From the NCBI GenBank assembly GCA_022701365.1, contig JAKUHH010000241.1:25430-89429 (forward strand): a DNA stretch of 64,000 nt, written 5' to 3'. Positions 1-13,500 of the stretch are shown here, one piece after another. The DNA is from Mycocentrospora acerina (Eukaryota > Ascomycota > Dothideomycetes > Pleosporales). A model generated the notes under the pieces. The model had not been told where the DNA came from. It saw nothing but the letters and a program-made list of their open reading frames with translations, and did not search any database. A program made the translations under genes and the position numbers. Numbering within the stretch: position 1 is the stretch's first letter; each line of letters begins with the position of its first letter.

Positions 1-949
1 ACACTGCTACATAGAACCTAAATCTAGAAGCTAAGTAATTAGTAGAGTAGTTAAAGAAATACTAATGCTAACTGTTAAATAATATCTAAGAAAAAACATT
101 CTTTTAACCTAACTTAATGCTAAAGTCTATAATTAACTTAGTATTTAGTTAAAGCTTTAAGATAGTCTCTTAGGAAAATTAGCAGAAGGCAGAGGACACT
201 ATCTTAAACTACATACTAATTAGTTATTCTGCCTTTTTTACTATAACATAAATATACATTAATCCTATTTTAGACCTACTATATGCCTTAAATAAGGCAG
301 ACTACAAAATCTTTAATACAGAGCTTGCCTTAAAATTTACAATAAAAAAATATATATAAAAAGCTTCTAAAAATATAGGCAAAAATAAAATAATAAAGAT
401 AATAGCTTAAAGAATTAGAAATACTAGCTAGCTTGATGAAAGAAATTAAAAATATAATACAATTATTTACTTTAATAATTTAAGCAGCTGCTAAGAAGGC
501 TATTCTTAAGCTAAAGCTTAGTGTTAGGTTAAAACTCTAGTAAAGTAAAGAACTTATAGAACAGAGGAAACTCTATAGCAAGGCTTGCTAATACTAATAA
601 ATATGCCTTAGCTTAAAAAAAAAATAGGCTATATAATAGCTATTTAAAAAATATAAAAAAAAGCAAAAATAGAGCACTAGAATACATTTCTGCAGAAAGC
701 ATAAAGAAAAGATATGTTTAAAGCCTTTAAATATATAAAAGAAAGAATAGTTTAAATAGTCTCTCTACTGCAGTACATAGCAGCAAGAAGAGAGACCTTA
801 GTAGCTAAGGAGTTTAGTAAGCAGTGTAAGGCTTTTAGCACTATACTATTCTCTAGTCCTCTTAGCTCTATAGCCTACTTAGACTAGAAAGACTATAAGC
901 AAGATAAAGCCTAGGACTAGCTTAAAAAGCTAGAAAAAATAGAAGTATA
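1..949 (+). mobile_element. LINE (Tad/I-like), RIP-mutated, upstream segment
   Basis: AT-rich, stop-filled DNA. It is recognised as the part of a LINE upstream of the reverse transcriptase because about 790-949 matches, with substitutions, the inverted LINE copy around 39230-39360 (segments such as ctaaggagtttagtaagcag and ctagaaagactataag). The Gypsy element at 950-8158 interrupts it, and the same LINE resumes at 8159. The 5' end lies outside the window. No open frame remains. Confidence 0.6.
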
Positions 950-1331
950 TGTAAGGGGCTAGGCCCTAAGGGCTGTAGCTAGATATAAACTTAAATAAAT
1001 TAATAGCTATAATAATTTGCTTATACCTATCTATTTATACCTGTTTAGGTGTTCTATGTTTTATTAGATTGTATCTATATATTGTCTATAAGGTATCTAG
1101 AGCTGCTAGTGTGCTAGAGTAGTCTTAGGGGAGGTTTAGGTTCCTTATTAGTATGTGCAAGGTATCTAGATAGTTTCTGTGCTTTATCTGCAGGGTATCT
1201 AGTATTGCTAGTTATATTTTAAGACAGGTTCTAGCTTAGTAAGTCTAGGTGTCTTAGTAACTAGGTGTTTATTAGCTGTTTACTAGATTAAGGTTTATAC
1301 TAAGACTCTTAACTAGGCGTAGCCTATTCTA
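950..1331 (-). repeat. 3' LTR of the Gypsy element at 950-8158
   Basis: About 382 bp, aligned along its whole length with 7777-8158. Shared blocks include the segments around 1040-1110 and 1230-1325, ending ctaggcgtagcctatt. The outer terminus starts TGTAA. A third, solo copy lies at about 55106-55493. Confidence 0.8.
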
Positions 1332-1904
1332 TAATTCTCTTACTTAGCTAATTACTTTATGTATAAAACCTTTATAGCCTGTTAGAGCTACCTTTAGTAA
1401 CTGCTTTTATTAATTTTTCTGCATAATCCTTTATTTTTGTGTGCTGCTTACTCTTAATTGCTTTTACTGCCTACTTTAGCTCTTTTTATTATTTATTTAG
1501 CATTTTTCTAGCTCTTGCTGCCTCTTGCCTCTTTTTACTGCTTATCCTTACTATGCTGCCTTGCAAAACTTATACATTAGCTAAAGAGAGCTATAAGTAG
1601 CTTTATTTAAGCTCTTTTTTTATTATAGTTTCTGCCTTATTATCTGTTTCTGCAGCTAAGAAGGCCTTTATTAAAGCAAAGTATTATGCTGCTGCTAAGT
1701 TAGACGCCTGTAAAGAGTCTTCCTCTCTTACTCTTACTATATCTAAAAGGCATTATACTACTATAAGTATTGCTCTTATACCTTTTTTTACTTATTTATT
1801 ATATTAATTATACTATCCTTAGTTTACTCTCTAAGTTAAGGTTAATCTCTCTACCTACCTTTCCTCCTAGTTAACTACAATGGAAACTACTACTGTAACG
1901 ACTA

Positions 1905-2010
1905 AGCACGTGCACAGTCAACGTGGCTTACCTCGCTTATAGCATCTAGTCGGCAAAGTCTAGATCTAGCACTATATATATTATACTACACATAGAATAC
2001 TTGCTTAAGT
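1905..2010 (+). repeat. Low-RIP repeat copy A (partner at about 20064-20175)
   Basis: About 105 bp with near-normal base composition inside the RIP-mutated Gypsy element. It shares tcaacgtggctta, catctagtcggca and acttgctta with 20064-20175 in the same orientation. A 66-codon open frame at 2017-2217 follows, but it has no recognisable product and is probably chance. The repeat may belong to the 3' non-coding part of the Gypsy element. Confidence 0.5.
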
Positions 2011-5000
2011 ATTCTTGTGCTTACCTTTTGGTATAAGTGGGGTTATTGCGTAGTATCAATAGCAAGGGCAGGGCGCCTGACCATTACAAATAGCAGTAAA
2101 GATAAGCAGAGTAGCATAACTAGTAGTAATGCAAAGACAGATAAGGTCTTCTATTCCTGTATCTTTTCTGCTAAAGCTACTACTACTACTACTTATTTAG
2201 CTATAGTTATATCTTAGCTAGAGTTATTATAAGAGTTACTTTTTTAGTAAGAGCATATTACTTATAGTATAGTATATCCTCTTTTTTCTATATACTTTTC
2301 TTTTTCTAACTTTCTTTTTTTTATTTTTAGCTTTATAATCTTAGTGCTAGTATTATCTAGAGGTTTAAGTATTATATATATAAACTTGTTTACAGTGTAG
2401 CCCTTCTTAGTCCTTTATCTAGTCCTTTTTCTCTTATAACTTTTAGTGCCTCCTCTATAGTTTCTTCTCCTGCTACTGCTCTTTTAACCCCTTTTAAGGC
2501 CTGCACTTCTCCTCCTTTAGGTTCTACTTCTTCTTATCTTGCTAGGGCTATATCTGCTAATACTACTACCTTATATTTACAGTCTGTGTATACTTAGGTT
2601 TGTTTCTTCTTTAGTAGTAATAGTAGTATTAGTTCTATTATTATCCTCTCTAAGTCCTAGTAGACTGCCTTTAATATTAACTATAATATAAGGTTAGGTC
2701 TTAATAAGATTCTTTTTACTAGTTAAGTTTTTCTTTAGGGTGCTTATATTTATAAGCTATATATTTTTTTTCCTTTTTATATAGTAATAACAGTAATAAT
2801 TCTTCTTTTTCTTTCTTTCTAGTGTTATTAAGGCTCTATTAAGGTTTCCTGCTAGAATCCTAGTAGTAAAATACTTTAGCTATTTCTTTTTTCTCTTATA
2901 AATTCTTCTTATTAGTCTAATACCTTATTATCTTATAGAGTCTTAGCAGGTTTCTAAGTTATTATTATATAGCTTACCTATTTAATAAAGTATTACAGTC
3001 TAAAGCTTCTTTTTATTCTTTTTTTTTTCTTATAATTTCTTCTACTGCTTATTCTTTATATAGTTCTCTATCTTTTTCTAATGTAATAGTATTTAGTTAA
3101 GGGTTATCTAAGACTTACCTAAGTAATAGGTCTGTAGCAGCTAGCTAGAGCTAATCTATATAAAAGACTGAGTATATTCTAAGCACAATATTTATTTTAG
3201 CTATAAATAGTAAAAGTACTTTAATTATAAAAAACTTTATATTTTTCTAATTAAGCTTCTTACTTTATTTGCTATTAGAGAAATGTTCTCTATATTATAG
3301 CTATACCTTATCTCCTATCTTTAGTACTAGTGCTTCTTATTAGTGCTTATTTAATTAACATTCCTATTTTTATTATGCTGTTACTATTTTAGCTTAGATA
3401 TAGTTAAATATTTCTTTAAACTTCTTAATTATAGATTTAGCAGTTTTTTCTATGTTAACTAAGTAGTAGTGTTTTTCTTCTGCTATATTATCTAGATCTT
3501 CCTATATAGGATCTATGTTATATCTGTGTTAGAGCAAAAACAGGCTTACACCTATTAATATAGCATTCTGCCTATTTATAGCTATTTATGCTATAAGGCA
3601 CTTTAGTGCTTAATCTAAATATACTTATTTTATAAAGGCTTATAAGTAGGTTTCTACTATATTGTTTGTTTATTCTATTAAACTATTAGTCTATAAGTAC
3701 TATACTATTAATAGTTATCTCTTAATTCTTAGTCTTAAGCATACTGTTATCTATAGTTTACTAATTAACTGCCTGCTGCAGTCTAATACTATTATATCTA
3801 GTAGCTAGTAGTACACTTCTATTCTCTTAATAAAGGCTCTTACTATTATTTTAGTCTCTATATAAACTAAGGGAATTAGAACTATACTCTTACTTAACCT
3901 ATCTATTACTACTACTAAGTAGTTCTTTCTATTACTTATTAGTAAGTCTACTATAAAATTAATTAACAGTTCTTTCTATATTTAGTCTAGCAGTAGTAAA
4001 AGTTTAAGTAATCCTTTTTTTAGTTCTTGCTATAGCTTAGTTTACTTATAAATGTTACAGTTACAGATAAATCTTCTAACACTATTTAATATTCTTAGAT
4101 AAAATAGTATTCTAGCTAATATAGTGTATGTATTTTCTTATCTTAGATACCTTGCTACTAGTAAGTTATAGTTATCCTTTATAAGTTTAGTGTGTAATTT
4201 ATTTAATTTAAGTACCTATTTCTATCCTTAGTAACATAGGAGCCTTAAGTTATCTATTAAATATTCTGCTAAAGAGGCTTTTATATTAAAGTTAAGTAGG
4301 AACTTCCTCTAGCCTATAGTTACTGCATTTCTTGTGCTTTAGTATTACTTATCTAACACTATAGCATTATCTTATAATTATTACATTATATCTGTATTAT
4401 CTTAGATCTTTATTAGTTATAATACTAAGTAAGCCTAGAGTGCTGTATTCTAGAAAGTAAGTATAGCACCTGCTTTATTTTCTCTATTTAGTATCTATAA
4501 GTTTGCTACTAGTTATAGTATTTAGAAAAACCTTAATTTCTTTCTTTTATTATTACTATTAGTAGGAATATCTTCCTCCTTATGCAAAAGTGTATTAGCT
4601 TAGCTATTAACTTTGCCTAGTTAGTAGACAAAGGTTAAGTTAAATTAGCTTAGTATACTTAACTACTGTACATGTCTTTCTAAGAGTAGTTATGCTATAC
4701 TAAAGTATTCTAGATTCTTATAGTCTATTATTACTTTAAATAATTCTACTTATTATAGTTCTATTTATTATTATTTTAAGCACTTAATAACTGTAAGGAG
4801 TTCCTTATTATAGATATTATAGTTTACTTCTATAACTAAGTTTTTTAAAGAGAAGTAAGCTACTATTTATAGTTAGCTATTTAGGTGCTGTTAGGATAAG
4901 GTCCCTCTTATAGCCTACCTAAAAGTATTACATTTAAGAATAGTAAGGAAGCTAAGGTTAAAGTTTACTAGTTAAAGTTCTTTTATAAATTCCTTTTTTA

Positions 5001-7776
5001 GAGTGTTAAAAGTAAGTTATTATTCTGTCCTTTATATAAATTCTATTCTTATTTTAGTAAGTTTTATTAAAAGTAGTACTATACTAGAGAAGTTACTAAT
5101 AAATTATTAGTAGAAGTAAGTAAATCTAATAAAACTCTTTATCCCTTTAACTATCCTTAAGGATTCTTATAATGTTATTACTTAAACTTTAGCTAAGTCT
5201 ATACTTATTCTTTTCTCTACTTTTATAATAAACTCTAAGTACTTTATTTCTATTATACTAAACTTACTCTTATCTATGTCTAAGTAAAGTCAAGTATTAC
5301 CTAGTTTCTTTATTATTTATATTACTTTTTTTTATAGTCCTTTCTTAATCTATCTAAGTATATAAGTATGTTATTAATAAAGGCTGCGCAGGAGTTATTA
5401 AGGTAATCTTTAAGTATCTAGTTTATATATCTTTAAAATGTGCTTAGGGTATTTACTAGGCTAAAAGAGGTTACTAGCTACTTATATAGTCTAAATGTAG
5501 TGCAGAAGGCTATTTTCTATTTATTACCTTTAGCTATTTATATTTTATAGAATGCTTAGATAATATTAACTTTAGTAAACTATTATACTTTTAATATCTA
5601 GGATAACATTTTTTAGATAAGAGGTAGGGGGTATCTATCCTTAACTAATATAGTATTAAAGGCCCTATAGTCTATATAAAAGCATATCCCTTCTCTTAGT
5701 TTCTTTATAAAAAGTATAAGTGTACTAGCACTTAATTAACTAACCTAGATAAATCCCTTACTTAAGTAATCTATAAGTTCTTTCTTTAAGATAAGAAGTT
5801 CTTCCTAAGACATATTATATAGAGGTCTTTAGGGTATCTCTATATATTTTCTATCCTTCTTTACTAAGTTAATAATATAGTTAATACTTCCTTCTTTAAA
5901 AAGGAGAAGTTTGCTAGCTTTTTCTTATAAAAATACTTTATATAAGTTATGTAAGTACTTAAGTAATTTCTCTCTTAAGTCTTTATAAATCTTTAATTTA
6001 AAAGCCTTCTGTATATCTGCTAATAAGGTAGTACTTATCTAGATAAAAGAGTCTTTCTTTACTTATTTAACTTAGGCTATGTATAAGGTTACTCTAATAG
6101 CTTTAAGTTATAGTATTAGTTTCTTTTCTTCTTTACTTCTTACTTTTATATGCAAAGAATATATAAAGAGTAATTTCTTTATAAGTACTATAGTAACTTA
6201 GTTTTTATCTATCTAGAGTCTTCTAAGTATTAAGTTATATTCCTTATTACTTACTATTTTTTATATGCCTATATAGTCTCTTTATAGCTATTAATGTCTA
6301 TTCTTAACTTAACTACTGTACTTGCTTAGCTTATTCCTCCTCTTATTCTAGTTACTAACTAGGGTTTAACTTTTATGCGCTCTAGATTATATTTTTAAAA
6401 GAAATACTTTAATATAATCTTATATATTAAGCAATCTGTATCTATTAAGGTTAAGGCAGATATTATTTTATTAACTTATAAGTGTACTATTATAGGTAGT
6501 AAGTTTAAGAATTAAGTGCAAAATATTCTAAAATTCTTCCTTCTTTCTAGTTCTATAGACCCCTGCTTATAACTATAAGCAAGAGTGTCAAGTTTTCTGC
6601 CTTAGATTTATCTATTAATATATTTCCTTCTTTTTATATTCTTCTATTAGACACTTATATTAGTCTTTTAGTAAGTTAAAATAAGTATTTAGAAATAAAG
6701 TAGTTCTTCTTTTTATACTATAGGCATAATTTATTTTTCTTACAGTAACTTCTTTCTTCTAGTAAAGCCTAACTAACCTTATAGTTTTATTTTAGTTAGT
6801 CTAATATTCTTCTTATAGTAGCTTATATATCTTATATGCAGTCTTTTATAGGGGATTTCTAGCAAGAGTAAGGGGTCTTTAGTCTTATCTAGTATATATT
6901 TTCCTTAATTAATGTTACTTTTCTTATAAAGTTGTGTATTAACTAATTTTGCAGGATATCTACTATAATTATCTTATCTTATAGGTCCCCTCTTAGTAAC
7001 TCTAAGTACCTTATTTTTAGGTTAGCCTTATTTTATTCCCTTTTTAAGTTATAGGCTAATTTTATAAATTCTGCGTTAAAGTTTTATAGTATTGTTTTTC
7101 TTTATTTTAGATTTTAGAGTTTCTTCTTAGCCCTTTTAGAGAGTAATAAGTTAGTATATTATTAGTCTAAAAACTGCTAGAAGTCTTTAGCTAATCTATA
7201 AGAGTTCTAGTCTACTTAAAATAAAGCAAGGTTAGCCTTAGTTCCTTTAAGTCTATTAAAAATATAGCTTACTATTAAGGAGATTAAGTTACTGTCTTAT
7301 TCTAACTTTTATTTTATCTAAGTTTTCTAGTGTTTATAATTAGAGTTATTCTTATTAAAGGGTTGTAAGTTAAGACTTTTATAGTTTATCTTAGGAGTTT
7401 GTACTGTAGTGTATAATTAATATAATAAAGAGATTTCCTTATTAAATTACTAGCATTACTTATTTAAGAGATTCTAGATTATTGTACTAACTAATTCTAA
7501 GTCTAGTGTTTTATTTAGTAGTTCTGCTAATATTTCTTTTATAGAGTCTCTATTTAGCTAGCAAGAGTTATTAGCTAATCTCTTATTAATAAGGTTTATT
7601 TTAGCAGCCTTGTCCTTTAGGTCTATCTTATCGTCTAGTTTATTCTGTATATATTCTAAGATATATTTATTAGAATCTCTTTAGAGGGCTATCTTTAGAG
7701 CTTTTTCTACTAGTTTGCTTATACAGTTTGTTAGTTAGAGGTCTATCTTAGTCTTTAAAAAATTAATTAATTTAAT

Positions 7777-8158
7777 TATAAAGAGCTAGGCCTTATAAGC
7801 TATAGCTAGGTATAAACTTAAATAAATTAATAGCTATAATAACTTGCTTATACTTATCTATTTATACCTGTTTAAGTGTTCTATGTTTTATTAGATTGTA
7901 TCTGTGTGTTGTCTATAAGGTATCTAGAGCTACTAGTGTGCTAGGGTAGTCTTAGGAGAGGTTTAGGTTCCTTGTTAGTGTGTGTAGGGTATCTAGATAG
8001 TTTCTGTGCTTTGTCTGCAGAGTATCTGGTATTGCTAGTTGTGTTTTAGAACAGGTTCTAGCTTAGTAAGTCTAGGTGTCTTAGCAACTAGGTGTTTGTC
8101 AGCTGTTTGTCAGATCAAGGTTCTTGCTGAGACTCCTAACTAGGCGTAGCCTATTACA
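7777..8158 (-). repeat. 5' LTR of the Gypsy element at 950-8158
   Basis: 382 bp, the better preserved of the two LTRs. It ends CCTATTACA, followed directly by the target duplication GTATA. Its inner edge (tataaagagctagg) corresponds to TGTAAGGGGCTAGG of the other LTR after G-to-A changes. Confidence 0.8.
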
Positions 8159-10751
8159 GTATATAATACAATTTTTACTAGCTTAATAAAGAAGGCACTA
8201 GGTATAGATAAACTATCTTTTGCTATAATATAAAAAGCTTATTAATAACAAACTCTAGAATTTAATTTACTATATTAAATTCTATTTACTATAAGCTATT
8301 ACCTTTAATACTAGCAGCAAGCAATAGAGGTAATACTACTTAAGGTAAATAAAAAGGACTTCTCTTAACCTAAGTCTTATAGAGTTATCTAACTATTAAA
8401 CTGTCTAGGTAAAGCATTTAAAAAAATACTAGCTATAAGGCTTAGCTACCTTGCAGAAATAAGTAACCTCCTCTAACTTACCTAGATAGAGGGCAGAAAA
8501 CAGAAATTAGCACTAGATGCTTACTTTCTACTTTAAGTAGAGGTAGAAGCAGCCTAGGTAAAAAAGAAGATTACTAGCTTACTCTTTCTAGATATTAAAG
8601 GTGCTTTTAACTATGTAGCTATTAATTAATTGCAAGCTATATGCAAAAAATTTAAGTTATATTTAGTATTTATAAAATAAGTTAAGTATTTTCTTAGCAA
8701 CAGATTTATTTAACTAAAATTTAATAATAATATATAAGCACTAAAGAAAATAAAGATAAGCATCTTATAAGGCTTACTAATCTTACCTATCTTATTTCTT
8801 ATCTATATTAGAGATATTTACAAGGCTAGACCTTCTACTTTTAACTTCTCTTGTATAGATAATATTACAGTAAGAGCTAGTGTAATAATAGCAGAAAAAG
8901 TAGTATTAATACTAGAAATAACTACTAAGGCAATACTCTTAGAAGTAGAGAACAGTACTATTAAATTTAAAGTGTCTAAAACAAAGCTCTTATTTACTAG
9001 TAAAAAAAGAAAAATAGAATAAGAGAATCTATTAATAGGAGGTAAAACTATATTACTTAGCTCTCTAGTAAGGTAGTTAAGCTCCTTCTTAAACAGAAAA
9101 TTCTCTTATAAATAATATACATAAAATAAGGTTGCACTTACATAAAAAGCCTTCTAAAGTCTATAAAGACTAGGAAATACCTAAAAAAGCTTAAGCATAT
9201 AAGCAGCTAGATAATTATATATTACCTATATATAGTCTATTGCAGACTATAGCATATAACTATAGTAGAAAAAAGGAAGAAAAGGACTACTACTCTATTA
9301 GTAAATAATACAAAACATAGCATTAAGACAAATACTAAGTGCTTTTAAAGGATCACCTATAAAAGCACTAAAAATAGAAGCAGCTATCTTACTTTTAGAA
9401 GCTAAAGCAGAAAAAGTATTTTAATAATATGCCTTATAACTATTATCCTTTAGCAAAAATTACCTAGTAATAGAAGTAATTTTAAGGCATTAACAAATAT
9501 TAAAAAAAACAAAAAAATAAAAAAACAAAACTTTACTTAACTAGATAACCTAGCTAAAAGAATAGAAAAATACATTTATATAGAGGAAATTTCTACCCTA
9601 TTAGCAAAGCCTTAGAGCAAGCCTGTAATATCTTACGCTACTATCTATATCTCTAGAAAAAGTAAGGAAGATACTGCAAAAGCACACTAAAACTAGTTAA
9701 TATAAAAATAATAAAAATACACAAAAAACTAAGAAAACCTAGCTACTATAATAGCTACTACTACTACTACTACTAGACTAGACTAACTTATCTTACTATA
9801 TATAGATAAGTTAAAGCAGGGAGAAGAGACCGCAGCAGGCTATTGCTAAATAGACCTACAAAATCTTACCTACCTGTAGGCAAGGAGCTATAATCTAAGA
9901 TAAAGCATAGAAATTATAAATACTAAGCTATTTGCTATATATAAAGCACTTAGTAACCTAGCTCTATAAGAACCTTTTATAGAGATAATCTATATTTTTA
10001 TAGATAGCTAATCAGCCCTAAAAAGTTTATAAAGCACTGCATTAATAAAAAGATAGAATATTAGTTACTAAATTACTAGCCTGTATAAAACACTAGTATA
10101 AGGAAGAAATAGAGTAGAATTTAAATAGATACTAGGACACTAAAAAATTAAAAGAAATAACTATACTAATAAGCTAGTAAAAGCAGGCCTAAAGTATATA
10201 AGAAAAGAAGAAATACCTAGTTCTTTAAGCTACTTAAAATATAAGCTATTGAAAGAAACAATTTTATAGTAAAATACTAGCTAGTAAAAAGCTAAAAAAA
10301 AAGAAAGAGGCAAAAGCTATAATAGTAATACTAAAGGGCAACCTAAGTTTATACTTAAAGCTAAGACTATATTATTTTTTAGGCAGATATAGTTAGCTTA
10401 CTACTAGCTTAAGCTAGAAAAAGGCTTTATTAAGTCCTTCTCTAAAGCTATAGGCAAAGATAATAAAGGAGAATACTTTAGTAACTATAACATATTATAA
10501 ACACTAAAGCACCTACTCTTACACTGCAAACACTATAAAAAAGAAAGAAAATATTTATAAAAAGAAATAAGTAAGCTTACAATAGCTGCTATTTTTAACA
10601 CTAGAGCAAAGCAAACAGCCCTGCTAAAGTTTTTGTAAAAGACAAAGATAGTAACAGCAAAATAGCTGCTTACTGCAAGAGCTTTAACCTAAAGGCCTAC
10701 TATAATAACATAGATCTATTTACAAACTCTATATTTAGTAACTCTGTGTAG
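8159..10751 (+). mobile_element. LINE body: reverse transcriptase and RNase H relics
   Basis: This continues the LINE of 1-949. Despite stops, the + strand near 8360-8450 reads PKSYRVI-LLNCLGKAFKKILA-RLSYLA, the non-LTR reverse-transcriptase pattern. LFLDIKGAFNYV lies near 8577-8620, and CIDNI (a decayed catalytic-box region) near 8855. A C-terminal RNase H relic follows: IDS near 10000 and ILGH-KIKRNNYTNKLVKAG near 10125-10190. The element is interrupted at 10752 by a solo LTR and resumes at 11042. It is a dead copy. Confidence 0.8.
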
Positions 10752-11041
10752 TGTAACGTTCACAACGTCACATCATATCATTACCCCTGAGTCAACCGAC
10801 ACCCATCCAATAGCCACCCGATTTGTACTCGCCTCGGATTATAACCCTAGGAAGGTATATATATAAGGGGGGCAGTCTGTGTAGCTTTGTAGAGTAGTTT
10901 TTCTGTATCCTTTTGTACAAGACCTATAGGTGTAGAGAATAGTATCTTTAGTATATCCTCCAGTCCCAGCACTCCCATATGCCTAGTAGTGGACACTTCG
11001 GACCCCATTCAGATCACTCTCTTATAACCTGCGTCGTTACA
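10752..11041 (+). mobile_element. Solo LTR (290-bp family) with target duplication TGTAG
   Basis: 290 bp, starting TGTAACGTTC and ending GTCGTTACA, flanked on both sides by TGTAG (10747-10751 and 11042-11046). The empty site is seen in the inverted LINE copy near 38730. It keeps many CpA, TpG and CpG dinucleotides, unlike the surrounding LINE, so it probably inserted after the LINE was mutated. Relatives lie at 13975-14264, 20852-21139, 27920-28209, about 28807-29092 and 44815-45101. Confidence 0.9.
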
Positions 11042-11164
11042 TGTAGTAAGAACACTACTACTATTTTACTATGCTTTTAAGGCTCTAGCAAAGAGGGCTT
11101 AGCCTAGGTAAGGAAAATAGCGCCTTATAGACTAACGTCTGCATAGGCATTATTGTATTTAGTC
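11042..11164 (+). mobile_element. LINE 3' terminus
   Basis: Last part of the LINE after the solo LTR. The segment ending gcataggcattattgtattt then agtc matches, inverted, 38604-38720 and about 53010-53060, so the shared end defines the element's 3' boundary. It is not a gene. Confidence 0.7.
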
Positions 11165-13396
11165 TAGCTAGTTAGATAGATTAATGCAATATAAATAAAG
11201 AAAAAAAAAAAAAAAACAGTAGAACTTATTACTAAACTTATAGTAGGTTCTACTAGTATGCTTAGTAAAGTTAGTGCTATATATACTATAAACTTAAATA
11301 TATAAGTCTTTATTAATATAAGATATAGCAATAAATGTATGCTAAGCAGTAAATGTATAATAAAGATTAGAGTTAGTAGCATAGAAGGCATCTTTTATAG
11401 TATAAGTATACTTATTTATATAATAAGTAGCGCACATAGAACTAAGATAAAGAAGACACTTAGCATGCCTAAACTTCTTTATCTTTAAAATATACTTAGT
11501 GCAAAATAGGCTAGAGTACTTATAAATATTATAATACTTATTTTTAGAATTACTTTTAATACTAAACTAACTAGCCTTCTAAACAAGCTTTTTAAAAGTA
11601 ACTTATTAATATAAATTTAAAAAGAACTATCTTATATAAAAGAAATACTTACTTAGGCATAGTAACTAGAACTAGAACTATTAAGATAAAGAGAGTTAAG
11701 TAGCAGCAGTGCACTAGCACTAGATGCAGCTAAACTAAAGCTGACAGTAAGATTAAGATATGCACCTATAACTAATTAAGATAATAAAATATAAAATAAG
11801 AAACTATAGAAGTAGATTAATTATAATTACTAAATAAGATGTTATAGAGGAGCTACTAAAAGGTTCTAAAGGAGTAAAAGATTCTAAAAGGTAGTAAGGT
11901 AATAACACATAGACCTTACTAAGGTTACTTTGCACTTGAAAATTTTCTAAATACTAACTATAATAATAATATAAACTAGACATAAAATAATAATAGAGTA
12001 AATATACCTAGACTTCTAACTAATACTATAATACTGCTATACTAACACTAGTTTAACACTAAACTAACATAAGTTTAAAATTACAACATTCTAATAATAA
12101 TAAAAAAAAAAAAAAAAAGAGGGAGGGAATATAAAGGGGAAGGTATATAAAGGGTTAGCTACATATATATTAACTATAAGAAGGTAAGCAAATATATAAT
12201 ATATAAATATAGAAATATTAGAGCAATTAGTTTAGATATTCCTTAAGATACTTAATACTACTATTAACACTTTCTGTATCATACTGTAAAAAGGCTAGTC
12301 TATAACAAAAGCTTACTAGAGAATTTCTCTATAGTATAAATTTATAAAAAGTAAAAGAGATACTTTCTTATAAAGTTAACTAACTACTTTAAAATGTTAA
12401 ATTAGTTTAGTTAGATATAACTTAAATACAATTTATATAAAGCTTTGGACTTTTTAATTTCCCCTTCTAACTTTAAACCTTTTCTTTTAAAGTATTTTAA
12501 TAAAGTTAGCTTACTCTAGAGACTTAATAGTTAGATATAAAGTTAAGAAAATAAAGTAAAAGATATATAATACTTAGAATATAATTTAATTAAGTATTAT
12601 AATTCTTATAAATAAAAGTTTATAGTTTTTATAAGCTAATAGACTTAACTTAAATGTAATCTAAGCACTACCTATTACTATATCTTTACTAAACTTTGTT
12701 AGCTTACTCTTACTTAAAGACCTTACTATATTATTACTAACTCTACTACTACTACTACTACTATCTCTACTAACCTTTTTACTCTTAGCTACCTTACTAC
12801 TACTACTTTTACTCTTCTTTACTAATACTGCTGCTATATCTGCTATCCTTACTACTATCTCTTTTATCCTCTTACTTTTTACCTTTATTATACTTTTTAT
12901 GCTTACTACTACTCTCTATATCTCTTCTAATATTACCTATAAAGACTTAATCTTTTTCTGAATTAAGTACTAATATATAAGTATAACCTTAACTAGAGTT
13001 ATACTAGTAACTTAAGAATTAGCTAGTAATATATATTTTACTAGCTAATTAGCAGTTTTAACAGTTCGCTCCTACACTATATATATTTTTTAATTAATAT
13101 TACAATAGATAAATTTACTTTTTAATGCTAAAGCTTACTATATAGACCTAAAATTAAGTCCATTATATAATAGTACTTAATAAAAAAAATGTAATTAGAA
13201 CTTTAAAAGAGAATTTAGTTACTTACTAAATTAAACTTCTAATTCTACTTTATACAATAGGCATATTTCTTTAGCTTTAATAAATAATACAGAAACTTAA
13301 CTAACTACTTATAGGCAGCAGACTGCATATACTATATGCAGATAACCTAGAAGGCTACTAAAAGGGCACTAGGGGGGAGAGGGATTAGCATAGGTG

Positions 13397-13500
13397 TAGG
13401 TGTAGGTGCAGGTGTGGGTGCTAGTGCTGGTGCTGGTGATAGTGCTAGTGTTGTTGATGCTGCTGCTGCTGTTGCTGCTGCTACTGCTCTAGGTGTAGTT
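13397..13500 (+). repeat. Minisatellite inside an LTR element
   Basis: Degenerate 6-mers (GGTGTA, GGTGCA, AGTGCT) grade into GCT/GTT triplets. The same array occurs at the same distance from the LTR in inverted form at 21620-21705 and again at 28210-28340, so it is part of the retroelement family rather than an independent satellite. Confidence 0.8.

Larger units (their letters stand above)
950..8158 (-). mobile_element. Ty3/Gypsy LTR retrotransposon, RIP-inactivated, inserted in a LINE
   Basis: The element begins TGTAAGGGG and ends CCTATTACA. It is flanked by the 5-bp target duplication GTATA (945-949 and 8159-8163) and has two related LTRs. On the minus strand, a degenerate reverse-transcriptase stretch near 5530-5610 reads like FTKVNII-AFYKI (compare the Gypsy FTKLD-AF motif). 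An integrase-like stretch near 3840-3920 reads DRLSKS-VLIPL. The order RT (right) then integrase (left) fits Ty3/Gypsy on the minus strand. Stop codons are pervasive, so it is not autonomous. Differences between its two LTRs are largely G-to-A/C-to-T (for example tgtaagggg against tataaagag), as RIP would cause. Confidence 0.85.

Noticed and set aside
11164..11391. 75-codon minus-strand ORF rich in Ile, Leu and Phe
   Set aside because: It lies in AT-rich RIP-mutated DNA, and the hydrophobic run comes from a poly-A tract. There is no start context, domain or neighbour to support a membrane protein.
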